From: Leeuwenhoekiella palythoae
GTDB taxonomy: Bacteria > Bacteroidota > Bacteroidia > Flavobacteriales > Flavobacteriaceae
Length of the DNA: 64,000 bases
NCBI RefSeq assembly: GCF_900130045.1
Contig: NZ_FQXT01000001.1
Span: forward strand, 124,001 to 188,000
Reading direction: 5' to 3'
Made by a program: the position numbers and the translations under genes. How positions within the stretch are numbered: the first letter of the stretch is position 1; every line of letters begins with the position of its first letter. Positions 1 through 9,641 of this stretch are shown in pieces. The notes beneath the pieces were generated by a model. The model was not told the origin of the DNA. It made no database searches and saw nothing but the letters and a program-made list of their open reading frames with translations.

Positions 1-1284
1 AACTATTGAGAATAAGTTATTTTTCTGATGGTTGATGGCGGTTAGGTTTTTATTACTCGTATTTAAAACCTGCTGTTCTTTTTTAAGAATGCGATTAGCA
101 CTCTTTTTATAGCTATACATTCGGTAAAGGATAAATAGCAGCAAGAACAATAAAACAATTAAAACAGAAATACCAATGATCGCATAGCGCTGGTGTTTGA
201 TCTGTAACGCCTGCATTTCGGCATCACTACGTAGCAATTCATTTTCTAACTGTTGTTCTTCAATACCAAATTGAATCTTGAGGTTTTGAAGAATATTAGA
301 TTGTTCTCTGTTGTGAATCTCATCATTGAGTTTAATATACTTTTGAGCATATGCTAATGCTTCAGCGGTATTATTATTGGCTTCGTGCAATTTCTGCCGA
401 GCCTCATAATAGGCTAGAATAACGTATTGATCTTTTAAATCAAGAACTTGCTGCTCAATAGCCAAAAGCTCGCTAGCAGCCTCATCTAATCTTCCTTGGG
501 CCGTATAACTCTGCGCGATATACGATTTTGCCAAACATTGAAACTGCACCGGAAAATTGGAAGACTGCAATGCCAGATTTAAATTAGCGATCGCTTCATC
601 ATACGAGCCCAGAAAATAGCGAGCGGTTCCTAAGTTAAAATAGGCAACTCCGGCGATTCTAGGATCTCCTCCTCCTTTTATGAGGTACAAGGCTTTTTTT
701 GAATAGTAAACTGCACTATCTAGAACTCGTTTCTCCCTAAATACACCACTTAAATTTACAATGTACTTTATGTACTGATTTCTGTTATTTACAGAATCTA
801 CATAATCCAATGCCTGCCTGAAGTTCTTTTCAGAAGATTCATAATCCCGTAGATAAAATTCGAGAACTCCAAGATTCCCATAGCTTTCACTCAGGCCTAA
901 ACTGTCGTTTTTAGCTTTATATAGGGGAAGCGCCTTTTGAAATTCCAAGATAGCATCGGGGTATTTGGAAGTGACGATATAATAGGTTCCCATTCTATTA
1001 TAAGCTTTTGCGATACCACGCTGGTAGTTGTTGAGTTGGGCGAGTTCTAAAGCTTTATCAATATAGCGCTTGGCACTATCGGGTTGATAATACAAATACT
1101 CATATGCAATGCGCTCATTAAAATCACTGCGAATCGTATCGTTCGCTGCTTTTTTCAACTCTTGCTTTAAAGAGTCTATTTGGGGAGTTTGACTATAAAG
1201 ATTTACAGTAGCCACAATAGCCAACAATACAAACCAATTGATGGTTTGCGTGATTATTAGGGGCTTCTTAAACTTTAAGTTCAC
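1..1284 (-). CDS. TPR-containing sensor histidine kinase, partial (C-terminus beyond window)
   Basis: The reading frame enters from the left edge and starts at a GTG at 1284, giving 428 visible residues. A signal peptide (MNLKFKKPLIITQTINWFVL, then a cleavage-like VNLYSQ) leads into a periplasmic stretch of tetratricopeptide repeats, about residues 40-330, for example around AYNRMGTYYIVTSKYPDAI and AYFNLGTARYFLGSYDEAI. A coiled region precedes one membrane helix at about 366-388, and the frame leaves the window at NHQKNNLFSIV. That is how the H-box of Bacteroidota TPR kinases begins (usually followed by S/AHDLR). The catalytic His and ATPase domain are not in the window, so a regulator without kinase activity cannot be excluded. 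No ATG is available in frame near the signal peptide, which supports GTG. Confidence 0.75.
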   Translation of the reverse strand, partial: MNLKFKKPLIITQTINWFVLLAIVATVNLYSQTPQIDSLKQELKKAANDTIRSDFNERIAYEYLYYQPDSAKRYIDKALELAQLNNYQRGIAKAYNRMGTYYIVTSKYPDAILEFQKALPLYKAKNDSLGLSESYGNLGVLEFYLRDYESSEKNFRQALDYVDSVNNRNQYIKYIVNLSGVFREKRVLDSAVYYSKKALYLIKGGGDPRIAGVAYFNLGTARYFLGSYDEAIANLNLALQSSNFPVQFQCLAKSYIAQSYTAQGRLDEAASELLAIEQQVLDLKDQYVILAYYEARQKLHEANNNTAEALAYAQKYIKLNDEIHNREQSNILQNLKIQFGIEEQQLENELLRSDAEMQALQIKHQRYAIIGISVLIVLLFLLLFILYRMYSYKKSANRILKKEQQVLNTSNKNLTAINHQKNNLFSIV

Positions 1285-1375
1285 TAAATTGGTAGATTTA
1301 GGTTGTATTTTTTTGAACGCAAAAAAGCGGTTTTGATACTTAGGTTCTGAAAACCCGTAAATGTATTAAAGCTTT

Positions 1376-2389
1376 TTAACTCTGCTTTATAATTTCTTCA
1401 TTAATACGCTTGATTAATGAGGGCCCTTCATAGATAAATCCTGTATACAACTGAATCAAACTCGCTCCTGCCTCTAATTTCTCTAGTGCATCCTGTGGGC
1501 TGTGGATACCTCCTACTCCGATAATAGGAAAAGCACCTTGACTTTTTTGATGTAAAAACCTAATGACTTCTGTAGAACGATCACGTAAAGGACTTCCACT
1601 TAAACCTCCTATTTCCTCTTTATTTGAAGATTGAAGTCCGTCGCGACTAATCGTGGTATTGGTTGCAATAACGCCGGCGATCTTTGTGTCTTGAACAATT
1701 TCGATGATATCATTCAATTGTTCATCGGTGAGATCCGGTGCGATTTTAAGTAAAATAGGTTTTTGAGATATGGTTTTGTTGAGCTCTTGAAGGCCCGCTA
1801 ATAATTTGGTAAGCGGTTCTTTATCTTGTAAGGCTCTTAAATTGGGCGTATTTGGCGAACTTACGTTAACTACAAAATAATCTACATAATCGTAAAGGGC
1901 TTCAAAGCAGATCTTATAGTCGTTAAATGCCTCCTCATTAGAGGTGACTTTATTCTTCCCAATGTTCCCTCCTATAAGTACATTTTTATTTTTTTTGAGT
2001 CGCGAAACCGCTGCTGCCACTCCGCCATTATTAAATCCCATTCTATTTATAATGGCCTTATCTTCCTTTAGACGGAATAAACGTTTTTTAGGATTTCCGG
2101 GTTGTGGCTTTGGCGTTAGCGTGCCTATTTCAATAAAACCAAACCCAAAATCTGAGAGTTCTTGATACAACTTGGCATCTTTATCAAAACCTGCAGCAAG
2201 CCCCACCGGATTTTTAAATTTCAGTCCAAAAACCTCACGCTCTAAAGCTTTATGCTCAATATTAAAAACAGGCTTCACTAATCGCGTTAACCCCAATTGT
2301 TTCATCAACTTAATGCTTTTAAAGCTAAAGTGATGCACACCTTCTGGGTCAAAATTAAAAAGCAGTGGACGTATAATTGATTTATACAT
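1376..2389 (-). CDS. pyrD: Quinone-dependent dihydroorotate dehydrogenase (class 2)
   Basis: Oxidises dihydroorotate to orotate in pyrimidine synthesis, passing electrons to membrane quinone. The family is clear from [10 protein letters not shown], the following [17 protein letters not shown], the active-site block [12 protein letters not shown] with the class 2 catalytic Ser, and the FMN-phosphate segment [20 protein letters not shown]. The N-terminal amphipathic stretch ([20 protein letters not shown]) is the class 2 membrane-binding helix pair. The frame is open to an ATG at 2437, but a TATTTTTG promoter box at 2421-2414 lies inside that extension, so I place the start at 2389 (337 residues), which also matches the family's usual N-terminus. 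It is divergent from pepT. Confidence 0.95.
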   Translation of the reverse strand: MYKSIIRPLLFNFDPEGVHHFSFKSIKLMKQLGLTRLVKPVFNIEHKALEREVFGLKFKNPVGLAAGFDKDAKLYQELSDFGFGFIEIGTLTPKPQPGNPKKRLFRLKEDKAIINRMGFNNGGVAAAVSRLKKNKNVLIGGNIGKNKVTSNEEAFNDYKICFEALYDYVDYFVVNVSSPNTPNLRALQDKEPLTKLLAGLQELNKTISQKPILLKIAPDLTDEQLNDIIEIVQDTKIAGVIATNTTISRDGLQSSNKEEIGGLSGSPLRDRSTEVIRFLHQKSQGAFPIIGVGGIHSPQDALEKLEAGASLIQLYTGFIYEGPSLIKRINEEIIKQS

Positions 2390-2413
2390 AAAGGTCAGTT
2401 TTTTAGAGTCGTG

Positions 2414-2421
2414 CAAAAATA
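2414..2421 (-). promoter_or_regulatory. -7 promoter box of pyrD
   Basis: TATTTTTG on the minus strand, an exact fit to the Bacteroidota -7 consensus TAnnTTTG, 24 nt before the ATG at 2389. It rules out the upstream ATG at 2437 as the main start. No clear -33 TTTG is seen. Confidence 0.6.
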
Positions 2422-2563
2422 GGTTTATGTGATGCAACTCAAAAAGAAAATCAGTTCTTAATAGAACGAATTAAATATTTTATAAAATTGATTCTCTGTA
2501 TTTTATTTTTTGATCATAACAGTACCTTTACAGCCTAAAAACCATCTCGTTTAAAATTTGCCT

Positions 2564-3799
2564 ATGATCCAAAAAGACCTCTTTATCAAGCGTTTTATTA
2601 GCTATGTAACCATAGATACTCAAAGTGATGAAAACAGTTCTAGCACGCCCAGCACCCAAAAACAATGGGACCTTGCAAACAAACTGCATCAAGAGCTTCT
2701 TGCAATGGGGCTTGATGATGTGAGCATTGATCAGAATGGGTATATTATGGCTACGCTACCCGCCACGGTTGCAAAACCGCTTCCTACTATTGGTTTCATT
2801 GCGCATTATGACACTACGCCAGATTTTAGCGGTACCAACGTAAATCCGCAAATCATTGAGAATTACAATGGAAAAGACATTGTTTTAAATGAAGCATTAG
2901 ATATCATTTTATCTCCTGATGACTTTGACGATCTCCTAGAGTATAAAGGTCAAACTATAATCACAACTGACGGAACAACGCTGCTTGGCGCTGATGATAA
3001 AGCCGGTATTACTGAAATTATGGAAGCAGTGCAATACCTGAAAAATCATCCTGAAATTGAACACGGACCCATTCGTATTGGCTTTACACCTGATGAAGAA
3101 ATTGGGCGTGGCGCGCATAAATTTGATGTCGAAAAATTTGGCGCCGAATGGGCATACACAATGGATGGAAGCCAAATTGGCGAACTCGAGTTTGAAAATT
3201 TTAATGCTGCAGGGGTCAAGGTTTTTGTAAAAGGAAAAAGCGTACATCCGGGTTATGCTAAAGGCAAAATGATCAACAGTATTCACATCGCTCAGGACTT
3301 TATCAGTTCGTTGCCGCGCTTAGAAACTCCCGAGCATACCTCAGGGCGTGAAGGTTTTTTTCATCTAAATGGAATTCACGGAGATGTTGAGGAAACTGTT
3401 CTTGAATACATCTTAAGAGATCACGACAAAGAGCATTTTGAGGCACGTAAAGAGGTGCTTAATAATCTTGCTGCAGAAATCAATAGTCAGTACGGTTTAG
3501 AACTCATTTCAATAGAGATTAAAGATCAGTATTTTAATATGCGGGAGAAAATTGAGCCGGTGATGCATATTGTTGAACTTGCAGAAAAAGCGATGCACGC
3601 CGTTGATGTCGAACCTATAATCAAACCCATTAGAGGCGGAACCGACGGATCACAACTTTCTTTTATGGGCTTACCTTGTCCTAACATTTTTGCCGGCGGA
3701 CATAATTTCCACGGAAGGTTTGAATATGTACCTGTAGAAAGTATGATCAAAGCGACAGAGGTGATCATTAAGATCGCAGAATTGGCTGCAAAAAAATAA
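2564..3799 (+). CDS. pepT: Peptidase T (tripeptide aminopeptidase, M20B)
   Basis: Cytoplasmic zinc exopeptidase that removes the N-terminal residue of tripeptides. Metal-site motifs of family M20 are present: [14 protein letters not shown] (first His/Asp), [16 protein letters not shown] (bridging Asp), [15 protein letters not shown] (catalytic Glu pair), [20 protein letters not shown] and the late [15 protein letters not shown] His. The lid domain between about residues 205 and 315 is intact, and the length of 411 residues is normal. I chose ATG 2564 ([11 protein letters not shown]); a TTG two codons upstream is possible. The FKBP lipoprotein follows after 74 nt. Confidence 0.95.
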   Translation: MIQKDLFIKRFISYVTIDTQSDENSSSTPSTQKQWDLANKLHQELLAMGLDDVSIDQNGYIMATLPATVAKPLPTIGFIAHYDTTPDFSGTNVNPQIIENYNGKDIVLNEALDIILSPDDFDDLLEYKGQTIITTDGTTLLGADDKAGITEIMEAVQYLKNHPEIEHGPIRIGFTPDEEIGRGAHKFDVEKFGAEWAYTMDGSQIGELEFENFNAAGVKVFVKGKSVHPGYAKGKMINSIHIAQDFISSLPRLETPEHTSGREGFFHLNGIHGDVEETVLEYILRDHDKEHFEARKEVLNNLAAEINSQYGLELISIEIKDQYFNMREKIEPVMHIVELAEKAMHAVDVEPIIKPIRGGTDGSQLSFMGLPCPNIFAGGHNFHGRFEYVPVESMIKATEVIIKIAELAAKK

Positions 3800-3873
3800 T
3801 TACCGCAACCGAAGCAACCATTTAAAATATCTTGCGTCTAGAATGTGTAACACAAAAAATCACATTTCATATT

Positions 3874-4377
3874 ATGAGGTTAACTAACACAACAACGTAT
3901 TTTAAATTATTTGCAGCAAGTATTGGTTTAGCTACACTTATCTCTTGCGGGACCGATGATACCAATTACGAAACACCTATCACCGAAACAGACGAGGAAG
4001 CCTTTGAGCGCAATGAAGCTGAAATCTTAGCGTATATTGAAGCAAACGAATTAGAGGCAACACGTACAGATAGCGGTTTATATTACGTGATAGAAACTGA
4101 AGGAACCGGCGAAACACCATCAAGCAGTGCGAACGTGACAGTCACTTATAAGGGCTACTTTTTAAATGATTCTGTTTTTGACCAGGCTGTAAACCCTATC
4201 GAATTCAATTTAGCCAACGTAATTGCAGGATTTAGAGAAGGTATCAGTTTAATGAAAGAAGGTGGAACTGCAACGCTATTAATGCCTGCAAAATTAGCTT
4301 ACGGTGCATCTGGAGCAGGCCCAATACCACCTAACACTGCACTTGTCTTTGACATCGAACTCATTGCAACAGAGTAA
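3874..4377 (+). CDS. FKBP-type peptidyl-prolyl isomerase lipoprotein
   Basis: A 167-residue envelope foldase. It has a lipoprotein signal peptide with lipobox LISC at about residues 22-25, an acidic linker, and then one FKBP domain: YYVIETEGTG, TVTYKGYFLNDSVFDQ, VIAGFREGISLMKEGG, LAYGASGAGPIPPNTALVFDIEL. The aromatic and Ile/Tyr positions of the active site are largely kept. The frame is open from 3832, but the ATG at 3874 gives a proper signal peptide. A strong bidirectional terminator follows. Substrate unknown. Confidence 0.9.
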   Translation: MRLTNTTTYFKLFAASIGLATLISCGTDDTNYETPITETDEEAFERNEAEILAYIEANELEATRTDSGLYYVIETEGTGETPSSSANVTVTYKGYFLNDSVFDQAVNPIEFNLANVIAGFREGISLMKEGGTATLLMPAKLAYGASGAGPIPPNTALVFDIELIATE

Positions 4378-4395
4378 TGCTATTAAAATAGCATT

Positions 4396-4428
4396 AAAAA
4401 AGGAGCGCCAATTGCGCTCCTTTTTTTT
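4396..4428. terminator. Bidirectional intrinsic terminator between the FKBP gene and rocD
   Basis: GGAGCGC and GCGCTCC flank a CAATT loop, with an A run on the left and eight T on the right, so it can end transcription of both convergent genes. Confidence 0.9.
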
Positions 4429-4484
4429 ATACTGCCCAAAGGTTTAAAACCTTGTGGTAGTTTATATATTGCACCATTTATAGC

Positions 4485-5729
4485 TTACTTTTCAAATGCC
4501 TTTAGAGTTTTAGTAATGATACTCACACAATCTAAAAGTTGCTCTTCGTTCATTACTAAAGGTGGTGCAAAACGAATGATGTTTCCGTGAGTAGGTTTTG
4601 CCAGAAGTCCGTTTTCTTTCAAAGCCATACAAATATCCCAAGCCGTACTGCTATCTTCAGAATCATTTATTACAATCGCATTTAGCAATCCTTTACCACG
4701 CACTAAACTTACAATAGTACTCGTTTCAATATACTCGTTGAGTTTAGCTCTAAAAAGCTTCCCTAGAGCTTCGGCATTTTCTGCTAAATTTTCATCTTGA
4801 ATAACCTGCAAGGCAGCCATTGCAACTGCCCCTGCAACAGGATTTCCTCCAAAGGTAGAACCGTGTTGTCCCGGCTTGATCACATTCATAACCGGATCAT
4901 TTGCCAATACTGCTGAAACAGGATAAGCACCACCAGACAACGCTTTTCCTAAGATCAAAATATCTGGATTTACATTTTCATGATTAACAGCAAGCAACTG
5001 CCCCGTTCTTGCGATCCCTGTTTGAACTTCATCAGCTATAAAAAGTACATTGTGTTCTTCGCACAAGGCTTTACATTTAGCCAAGTAGCCTTCATCTGGT
5101 ACAAATACCCCGGCTTCTCCCTGAATAGGCTCCACTAAAAATCCGGCAACATTTTTATTTTCAATCAACGCACGCTCTAAAGCATCCGCATCGTTGTATG
5201 CAATTTTTATAAAACCAGGAGTATACGGACCAAAGTTTTTACGTGCATCTTCATCGTTAGAAAAAGAAATAATGGTTGTTGTTCTTCCGTGGAAATTATT
5301 TTCGCAAACAATGATCTGCGCGTCTTGCTCAGGAACGCCTTTTTCTTCATATGCCCATTTACGTGCGATTTTTATTGCAGTCTCTACCGCTTCGGCACCC
5401 GTATTCATAGGTAACAACTTGTCAAACCCAAAATATTCGGTGGCATACTTCTCATAACGACCTAAAACATCATTATGAAAAGCGCGAGAGGTAAGTGTAA
5501 GCACTTCGGCTTGTTTTGTCATTGCGCCTACAATGGCCGGGTGACAATGCCCTTGGTTAACTGCTGAATATGCTGATAAAAAATCATAATACTTTTTATC
5601 TTCTACATCCCACACGTAAACGCCTTCGCCACGTTTTAGCACCACAGGAAGCGGATGATAATTGTGCGCGCCGTGCTTGTCCTCAAGAGCAATCGCCTCT
5701 TGTGAAGTAAGTTGATCTACAGTAGTCAT
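4485..5729 (-). CDS. rocD: Ornithine--oxo-acid aminotransferase
   Basis: PLP enzyme that converts ornithine and 2-oxoglutarate to glutamate semialdehyde and glutamate, linking arginine breakdown to proline and glutamate. At 414 residues it aligns end to end with the family: [69 protein letters not shown] (PLP Asp, about 233) and [17 protein letters not shown] (Schiff-base Lys, about 262). The active-site Tyr of the [10 protein letters not shown] block is typical of ornithine rather than acetylornithine aminotransferases. A TACCTTTA box (5750-5743), one base from the -7 consensus, lies 13 nt before the ATG. It stands alone; convergent with the FKBP gene. Confidence 0.95.
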   Translation of the reverse strand: MTTVDQLTSQEAIALEDKHGAHNYHPLPVVLKRGEGVYVWDVEDKKYYDFLSAYSAVNQGHCHPAIVGAMTKQAEVLTLTSRAFHNDVLGRYEKYATEYFGFDKLLPMNTGAEAVETAIKIARKWAYEEKGVPEQDAQIIVCENNFHGRTTTIISFSNDEDARKNFGPYTPGFIKIAYNDADALERALIENKNVAGFLVEPIQGEAGVFVPDEGYLAKCKALCEEHNVLFIADEVQTGIARTGQLLAVNHENVNPDILILGKALSGGAYPVSAVLANDPVMNVIKPGQHGSTFGGNPVAGAVAMAALQVIQDENLAENAEALGKLFRAKLNEYIETSTIVSLVRGKGLLNAIVINDSEDSSTAWDICMALKENGLLAKPTHGNIIRFAPPLVMNEEQLLDCVSIITKTLKAFEK

Positions 5730-5976
5730 TTTGTAAAAATTTTAAAGGTAATCTTTCAACGATTCCTGCTTTTGATGCACTCTTAAAAATTCATTTTTCA
5801 AAGCATCGTATTAAGGAGAGAAATCATCCTTATTAAGAAATCGCAAATTACTAAAAATAAAGCAGAAAACTTAAGAATTAAGCTTCGGTGTAACCTGATA
5901 ATCCATAAATATCGCGCCGAGCATTATTTCGCTAAAACATATTAAAAAGCGGTTCTGCAGATCGTCTTATTTATAC

Positions 5977-5984
5977 TATTTTTG
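5977..5984 (+). promoter_or_regulatory. -7 promoter box of rlmD, predicting a leaderless mRNA
   Basis: TATTTTTG ends exactly 4 nt before the GTG start at 5989. Transcription normally begins about 5-7 nt after this box, so the mRNA would begin at or beside the start codon. Confidence 0.6.
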
Positions 5985-5988
5985 CCGC

Positions 5989-7401
5989 GTGTCAAGAAGA
6001 AAGAAATCCAGAAAAATATTCTCAAATGTGTTGGTTACAGATGCCGGCGCAAAAGGGAAATCTATTGCCAAAGCGCCAGATGGGCGTGTAATTTTTATTA
6101 GCAATGCGGTACCCGGTGATGTGGTAGATATTCAAACAATGAAGCAGCGCAAAGCCTACTATGAAGGCAAAGCGATAAAAATTCATGAATATTCTCCCAA
6201 GCGCACTGAGCCGGTTTGTAAACATTTTGGGACCTGTGGCGGTTGTAAATGGCAAAATATGCATTACGACTATCAGCTGGAATACAAGCAGCGTGAAGTG
6301 GTCAACAACCTGCAGCGTTTGGGCAAAATTGACTTGCCAGACATCACTCCCATTAGCGGTAGTAAAGACATCTACTTCTACAGAAATAAAATGGAATTTT
6401 CCTTTAGCGACAGCAAATGGCTTACGCTGAAGCAAATACAAAGCGATGAGATTATTGAAGATCGCAACGCGCTGGGCTTTCATATTCCGGGGATGTGGGA
6501 TAAAATTCTGGACATTGATAAGTGTCATCTGCAACGCGATCCCAGCAATGCCATACGCAACGGCGTGAAAGAATTTGCTACAAAAAACAACATTCCGTTT
6601 TTTAATGCGCGCAATCAAGAAGGACTCCTGCGTACGCTTATGATTCGTACGAGCAGTACCGGTGAATTGATGGTTTTGGTTCAATTTTTTGAAGATGCCG
6701 AAGCTCAACGCAAACTGGTTCTCGAGTATTTAAAGGAAACCTTTCCTGAAATTACTTCGCTACTTTATGTCATCAACGAGAAAGGTAATGACACTATTTA
6801 TGATCAAAATGTTATTTGCTATGCCGGAAGAGATCATATTTTTGAAGAGATGGAAGGACTTAAGTTTAAAATAAACGCCAAATCTTTTTATCAAACCAAC
6901 TCTGAACAAGCGTACGAACTTTACAAAATTACCCGAGATTTTGCCGAATTGAAAGGCGATGAAACGGTTTTTGATCTTTACACAGGAACGGGTACTATTG
7001 CTCAATTTGTTGCCAAAAAGGCTAAAAAGGTGATCGGTGTAGAAGCCGTGCCTGATGCCATTATTGCTGCAAAAGAAAATGCGCAATTAAACGAAATAGA
7101 AAACGTTGAGTTCTATGTGGGTGATATGAAAAATGTATTCAACGATGCATTTATTGCTCAGCACGGTCAGCCTGACGTCGTGATCACAGATCCACCTCGC
7201 GACGGAATGCACAAAGATGTAGTCGCTCAACTTATTAAAATTAAAGCAGATCGCATTGTTTATGTGAGCTGTAACAGTGCAACACAAGCCAGGGATCTTG
7301 CGTTGTTAGACCCATATTATAAAGTAGAACGCGTTCAACCGGTAGATATGTTTCCGCAGACACATCACGTAGAAAACGTAGTTTTACTCAAACTGAAATA
7401 A
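5989..7401 (+). CDS. rlmD: 23S rRNA (uracil-C5)-methyltransferase RlmD/RumA family
   Basis: A SAM-dependent rRNA m5U methyltransferase of 470 residues. It has an N-terminal TRAM RNA-binding domain (GAKGKSIAKAPDGRVIFI to about residue 60). Iron-sulfur ligands lie in CKHFGTCGGCKWQNMHY with a fourth Cys in DKCHLQ. The central domain leads to the Rossmann methyltransferase with FDLYTGTGTIAQFVA, ITDPPRDGMH and the catalytic Cys in VYVSCNSATQARDLALL. The start is GTG 5989; later in-frame starts would cut into the TRAM domain. Two envelope genes follow at once (6 nt), the usual flavobacterial neighbourhood. The exact target uridine is inferred from the family. Confidence 0.9.
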   Translation: MSRRKKSRKIFSNVLVTDAGAKGKSIAKAPDGRVIFISNAVPGDVVDIQTMKQRKAYYEGKAIKIHEYSPKRTEPVCKHFGTCGGCKWQNMHYDYQLEYKQREVVNNLQRLGKIDLPDITPISGSKDIYFYRNKMEFSFSDSKWLTLKQIQSDEIIEDRNALGFHIPGMWDKILDIDKCHLQRDPSNAIRNGVKEFATKNNIPFFNARNQEGLLRTLMIRTSSTGELMVLVQFFEDAEAQRKLVLEYLKETFPEITSLLYVINEKGNDTIYDQNVICYAGRDHIFEEMEGLKFKINAKSFYQTNSEQAYELYKITRDFAELKGDETVFDLYTGTGTIAQFVAKKAKKVIGVEAVPDAIIAAKENAQLNEIENVEFYVGDMKNVFNDAFIAQHGQPDVVITDPPRDGMHKDVVAQLIKIKADRIVYVSCNSATQARDLALLDPYYKVERVQPVDMFPQTHHVENVVLLKLK

Positions 7402-7406
7402 AGCTC

Positions 7407-7904
7407 ATGCTTAAAAACGGGATTTTATTAGTTTTTATCATTGCGCTCATCGCGATTTCTTGCGAGCGTGATGATATCTGTGCAGCGAGCACACCCACCA
7501 CACCGGTACTCACTATTGGCTTTCAAGATGCTGATAACACCACCGAAGATAAGGAGCTCAATATCACGATCTATAAAGTGGACAACTCAGACAGCTTGGC
7601 GTATACCAGCGCATCAACTGTAGAAATTCCTTTACGTACAGATACTACCGCAACCGTTTTGGTTTTTGTAAAAAACCCTAATAATCTTGTGGCAGCTGAA
7701 GATCCTAATAATGCCGATACAGTTACTTTTAAATACACACCTCAAGAAGAATTTATAAGCAGAGCTTGTGGCTATCGGGTGAGTTTTTCAAACCTTACTA
7801 TTCAGAATAATCCGGGTTCAGACGGGCGCTGGATAGACGATATTATTATAAACACCAGAACTATAACTAATAATGACACTACTCAGGTATATATTCGTCA
7901 TTAG
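7407..7904 (+). CDS. DUF6452 family lipoprotein-like protein
   Basis: A 165-residue exported protein with N-terminal MLKNGILLVFIIALIAISCE; the ISC-E segment is a lipobox-like site, so it is probably lipid-anchored. The mature part is a beta-rich domain with conserved Cys (ERDDICA and SRACGYRVSF). Function is unknown in the family. It lies 6 nt after rlmD and overlaps the DUF6048 gene by 32 nt, so the three are probably co-transcribed and the two envelope proteins probably act together (inference). Confidence 0.75.
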   Translation: MLKNGILLVFIIALIAISCERDDICAASTPTTPVLTIGFQDADNTTEDKELNITIYKVDNSDSLAYTSASTVEIPLRTDTTATVLVFVKNPNNLVAAEDPNNADTVTFKYTPQEEFISRACGYRVSFSNLTIQNNPGSDGRWIDDIIINTRTITNNDTTQVYIRH

Positions 7905-8613
7905 TAGTTTACTGATGACCGGTTTTTCGCTTAGCGCGCAGGACAAACAAGGCATTACTCAAGAAAGCATAACCGACTCAACAGCGGTAGACTCTCTTGC
8001 TTCTAAACCTAAAACCAATAAATACGGTTTACGCGTAGGTATCGACCTAAGTAAACCGCTAAGAACCATTCTGGATGATCGCTATCAAGGATTTGCTATT
8101 TTAGGGGACTTCAGAATAAAAGATCGCTATTATGTAGCTGCGGAATTAGGTACAGAAACCCGTGACTTTAATGAGCCTACTTATGATGCGCAGGTACAAG
8201 GTAGTTATTTAAAAGGCGGAATAAATTACAACGCTTACAGCAATTGGGAAGGAATGTCTAACCTGATCTACGTGGGGTTACACGTAGGTTTTTCAACCTT
8301 TAATCAGGATTTAAACAACTATACCATTTACACCACCAATACCTTTTTTGAGCCTGATGTACGCACTGATCCACGCAATTATTCTAATCTCAATTTAATT
8401 TGGGCAGAACTTCAAATGGGAATTCAGGTAGAGTTATTCAACAATTTGTATATGGGACTTAATGTACAATTAAAACGTATTTTATCTCAAAAATCGCCTG
8501 ATAATTTCACCAATCTTTATGCTCCGGGCTACAACAAAGTAACTTTTGATAATGTTTATGGCGCGGGCTATGGCTACACCATTTCCTATTTAATTCCTAT
8601 TTTCAAAAAATAA
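7873..8613 (+). CDS. DUF6048 family outer-membrane barrel-like protein
   Basis: A 246-residue protein with a clear signal peptide (MTLLRYIFVISSLLMTGFSL then SAQ). It has alternating beta strands such as YYVAAELGTETRDFNEPTYD, GSYLKGGINYNAYSNWEG, NLIYVGLHVGFSTF and the final strand YGYTISYLIPIFKK, as expected of a small outer-membrane barrel. The start overlaps the upstream DUF6452 gene by 32 nt in another frame, which suggests translational coupling. The pairing of DUF6452 and DUF6048 is a recurrent flavobacterial arrangement; no function is established. Confidence 0.75.
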   Translation: MTLLRYIFVISSLLMTGFSLSAQDKQGITQESITDSTAVDSLASKPKTNKYGLRVGIDLSKPLRTILDDRYQGFAILGDFRIKDRYYVAAELGTETRDFNEPTYDAQVQGSYLKGGINYNAYSNWEGMSNLIYVGLHVGFSTFNQDLNNYTIYTTNTFFEPDVRTDPRNYSNLNLIWAELQMGIQVELFNNLYMGLNVQLKRILSQKSPDNFTNLYAPGYNKVTFDNVYGAGYGYTISYLIPIFKK

Positions 8614-8692
8614 ATAATCAAGGAGCACACCTCAGGTATGCAACATCCTTAAGTAACATCAATAAAAGCAGACTTTCACTAACACCGTCTGA

Positions 8693-9613
8693 ATGGGATT
8701 ACGTTCACGCATACGCATTATCAACACCTTCATCAAGAATCCGGATGACACCCCATACGCTATTTCGGTTTGGGAAAAAGTAAAGTTTTTAGTTTCCGGT
8801 ATCATCTATGACTTTGGTTTTGCCTTTCTGTTTTTGATTCTTATGAGTCTTATTGAACCCTTGACCAAGGGGTATGAAAACGTGCTCAATCAAGAATTGT
8901 ACAGCTTTTGGATGTCTATCTTGTTGATCACCATTGTTCCGCCGATTCTTGAAGAATTCGTATTTAGATTTCCATTAAAATACAAACGCAATTACCTTTT
9001 GCGGCTCATCGCTTACCTTTTTAAACTTGATATAGAAACCTTCTGGAAAAAACACCTCCGCATCATCGTGTATATATTTTCGGCGGCATTTGGTTTTGTT
9101 CATATGTCTAACTACAGTAATGTGGACCTTTGGTTCTTTATATTATCACCTATTCTCGTTGGGGCGCAACTCTTTGCCGGAATTATTTTTAGTTTTTTCA
9201 GACTTAAACTTGGTTTCATTTGGGCGATATTGGGACATTTTAGTCATAATTTCATTTTAATTATGATGGCTTTTCTCTTTTATCACAATGTGATGATTCC
9301 GCTTGTTGATGATGACGCAGTTAAGATAGAAGCTGCCGGACTTGCTTTTGAGGTTGAAGAAACTTCAATTTTACATTTTGACACCACGCAACAAGGAAAT
9401 TTACTATGCCTTGAAGCTCAAAATTATAGCTTGCAAAAGCTGGTTGACAGTTTGTACACTAGCGATACGCTAAAACTTAGAGATAACGAACTGATCAATT
9501 TACACCTGCTGAGCAAGCAAGATTCCGGTTATACTAAACTTAAATTTCTTGAAACGCTTCAAGAACATTATGTTTTTAAAAAAGTGGTTGACAGCACGCG
9601 TAATCAGAAATAA
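8693..9613 (+). CDS. CPBP-family intramembrane metalloprotease
   Basis: A 306-residue membrane protein with about six hydrophobic segments. The glutamic-type/CAAX-like active site is recognisable: ILEEFVFRFPLKY (Glu87, Glu88, Arg92), FGFVHMSN (His137) and LGHFSHNF (His182, His185, Asn186), which are the four conserved motifs of the Abi/CPBP family. A soluble C-terminal tail of about 100 residues follows the membrane part and is not one I recognise. Substrate unknown; members process prenylated proteins, peptides or bacteriocins in other organisms. The SPOUT methyltransferase gene follows after 28 nt but has its own promoter box. Confidence 0.85.
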   Translation: MGLRSRIRIINTFIKNPDDTPYAISVWEKVKFLVSGIIYDFGFAFLFLILMSLIEPLTKGYENVLNQELYSFWMSILLITIVPPILEEFVFRFPLKYKRNYLLRLIAYLFKLDIETFWKKHLRIIVYIFSAAFGFVHMSNYSNVDLWFFILSPILVGAQLFAGIIFSFFRLKLGFIWAILGHFSHNFILIMMAFLFYHNVMIPLVDDDAVKIEAAGLAFEVEETSILHFDTTQQGNLLCLEAQNYSLQKLVDSLYTSDTLKLRDNELINLHLLSKQDSGYTKLKFLETLQEHYVFKKVVDSTRNQK

Positions 9614-9629
9614 GCTGCCCCGGCTTTAG

Positions 9630-9637
9630 TATCTTTG
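9630..9637 (+). promoter_or_regulatory. -7 promoter box of the SPOUT methyltransferase gene, predicting a leaderless mRNA
   Basis: TATCTTTG, exact TAnnTTTG, ends 4 nt before the ATG at 9642, the same spacing as at rlmD and the topoisomerase IB gene. Confidence 0.6.
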
Positions 9638-9641
9638 CGTT

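Noticed and set aside
2390-2437. Extended N-terminus of PyrD starting at 2437
   Set aside because: A -7 promoter box lies within it, and the family N-terminus begins at 2389.
6022-6708. A 228-codon open frame antisense to rlmD
   Set aside because: It lies wholly opposite a well-conserved gene, has no promoter box or family resemblance, and its residues mirror the codon bias of the sense gene.
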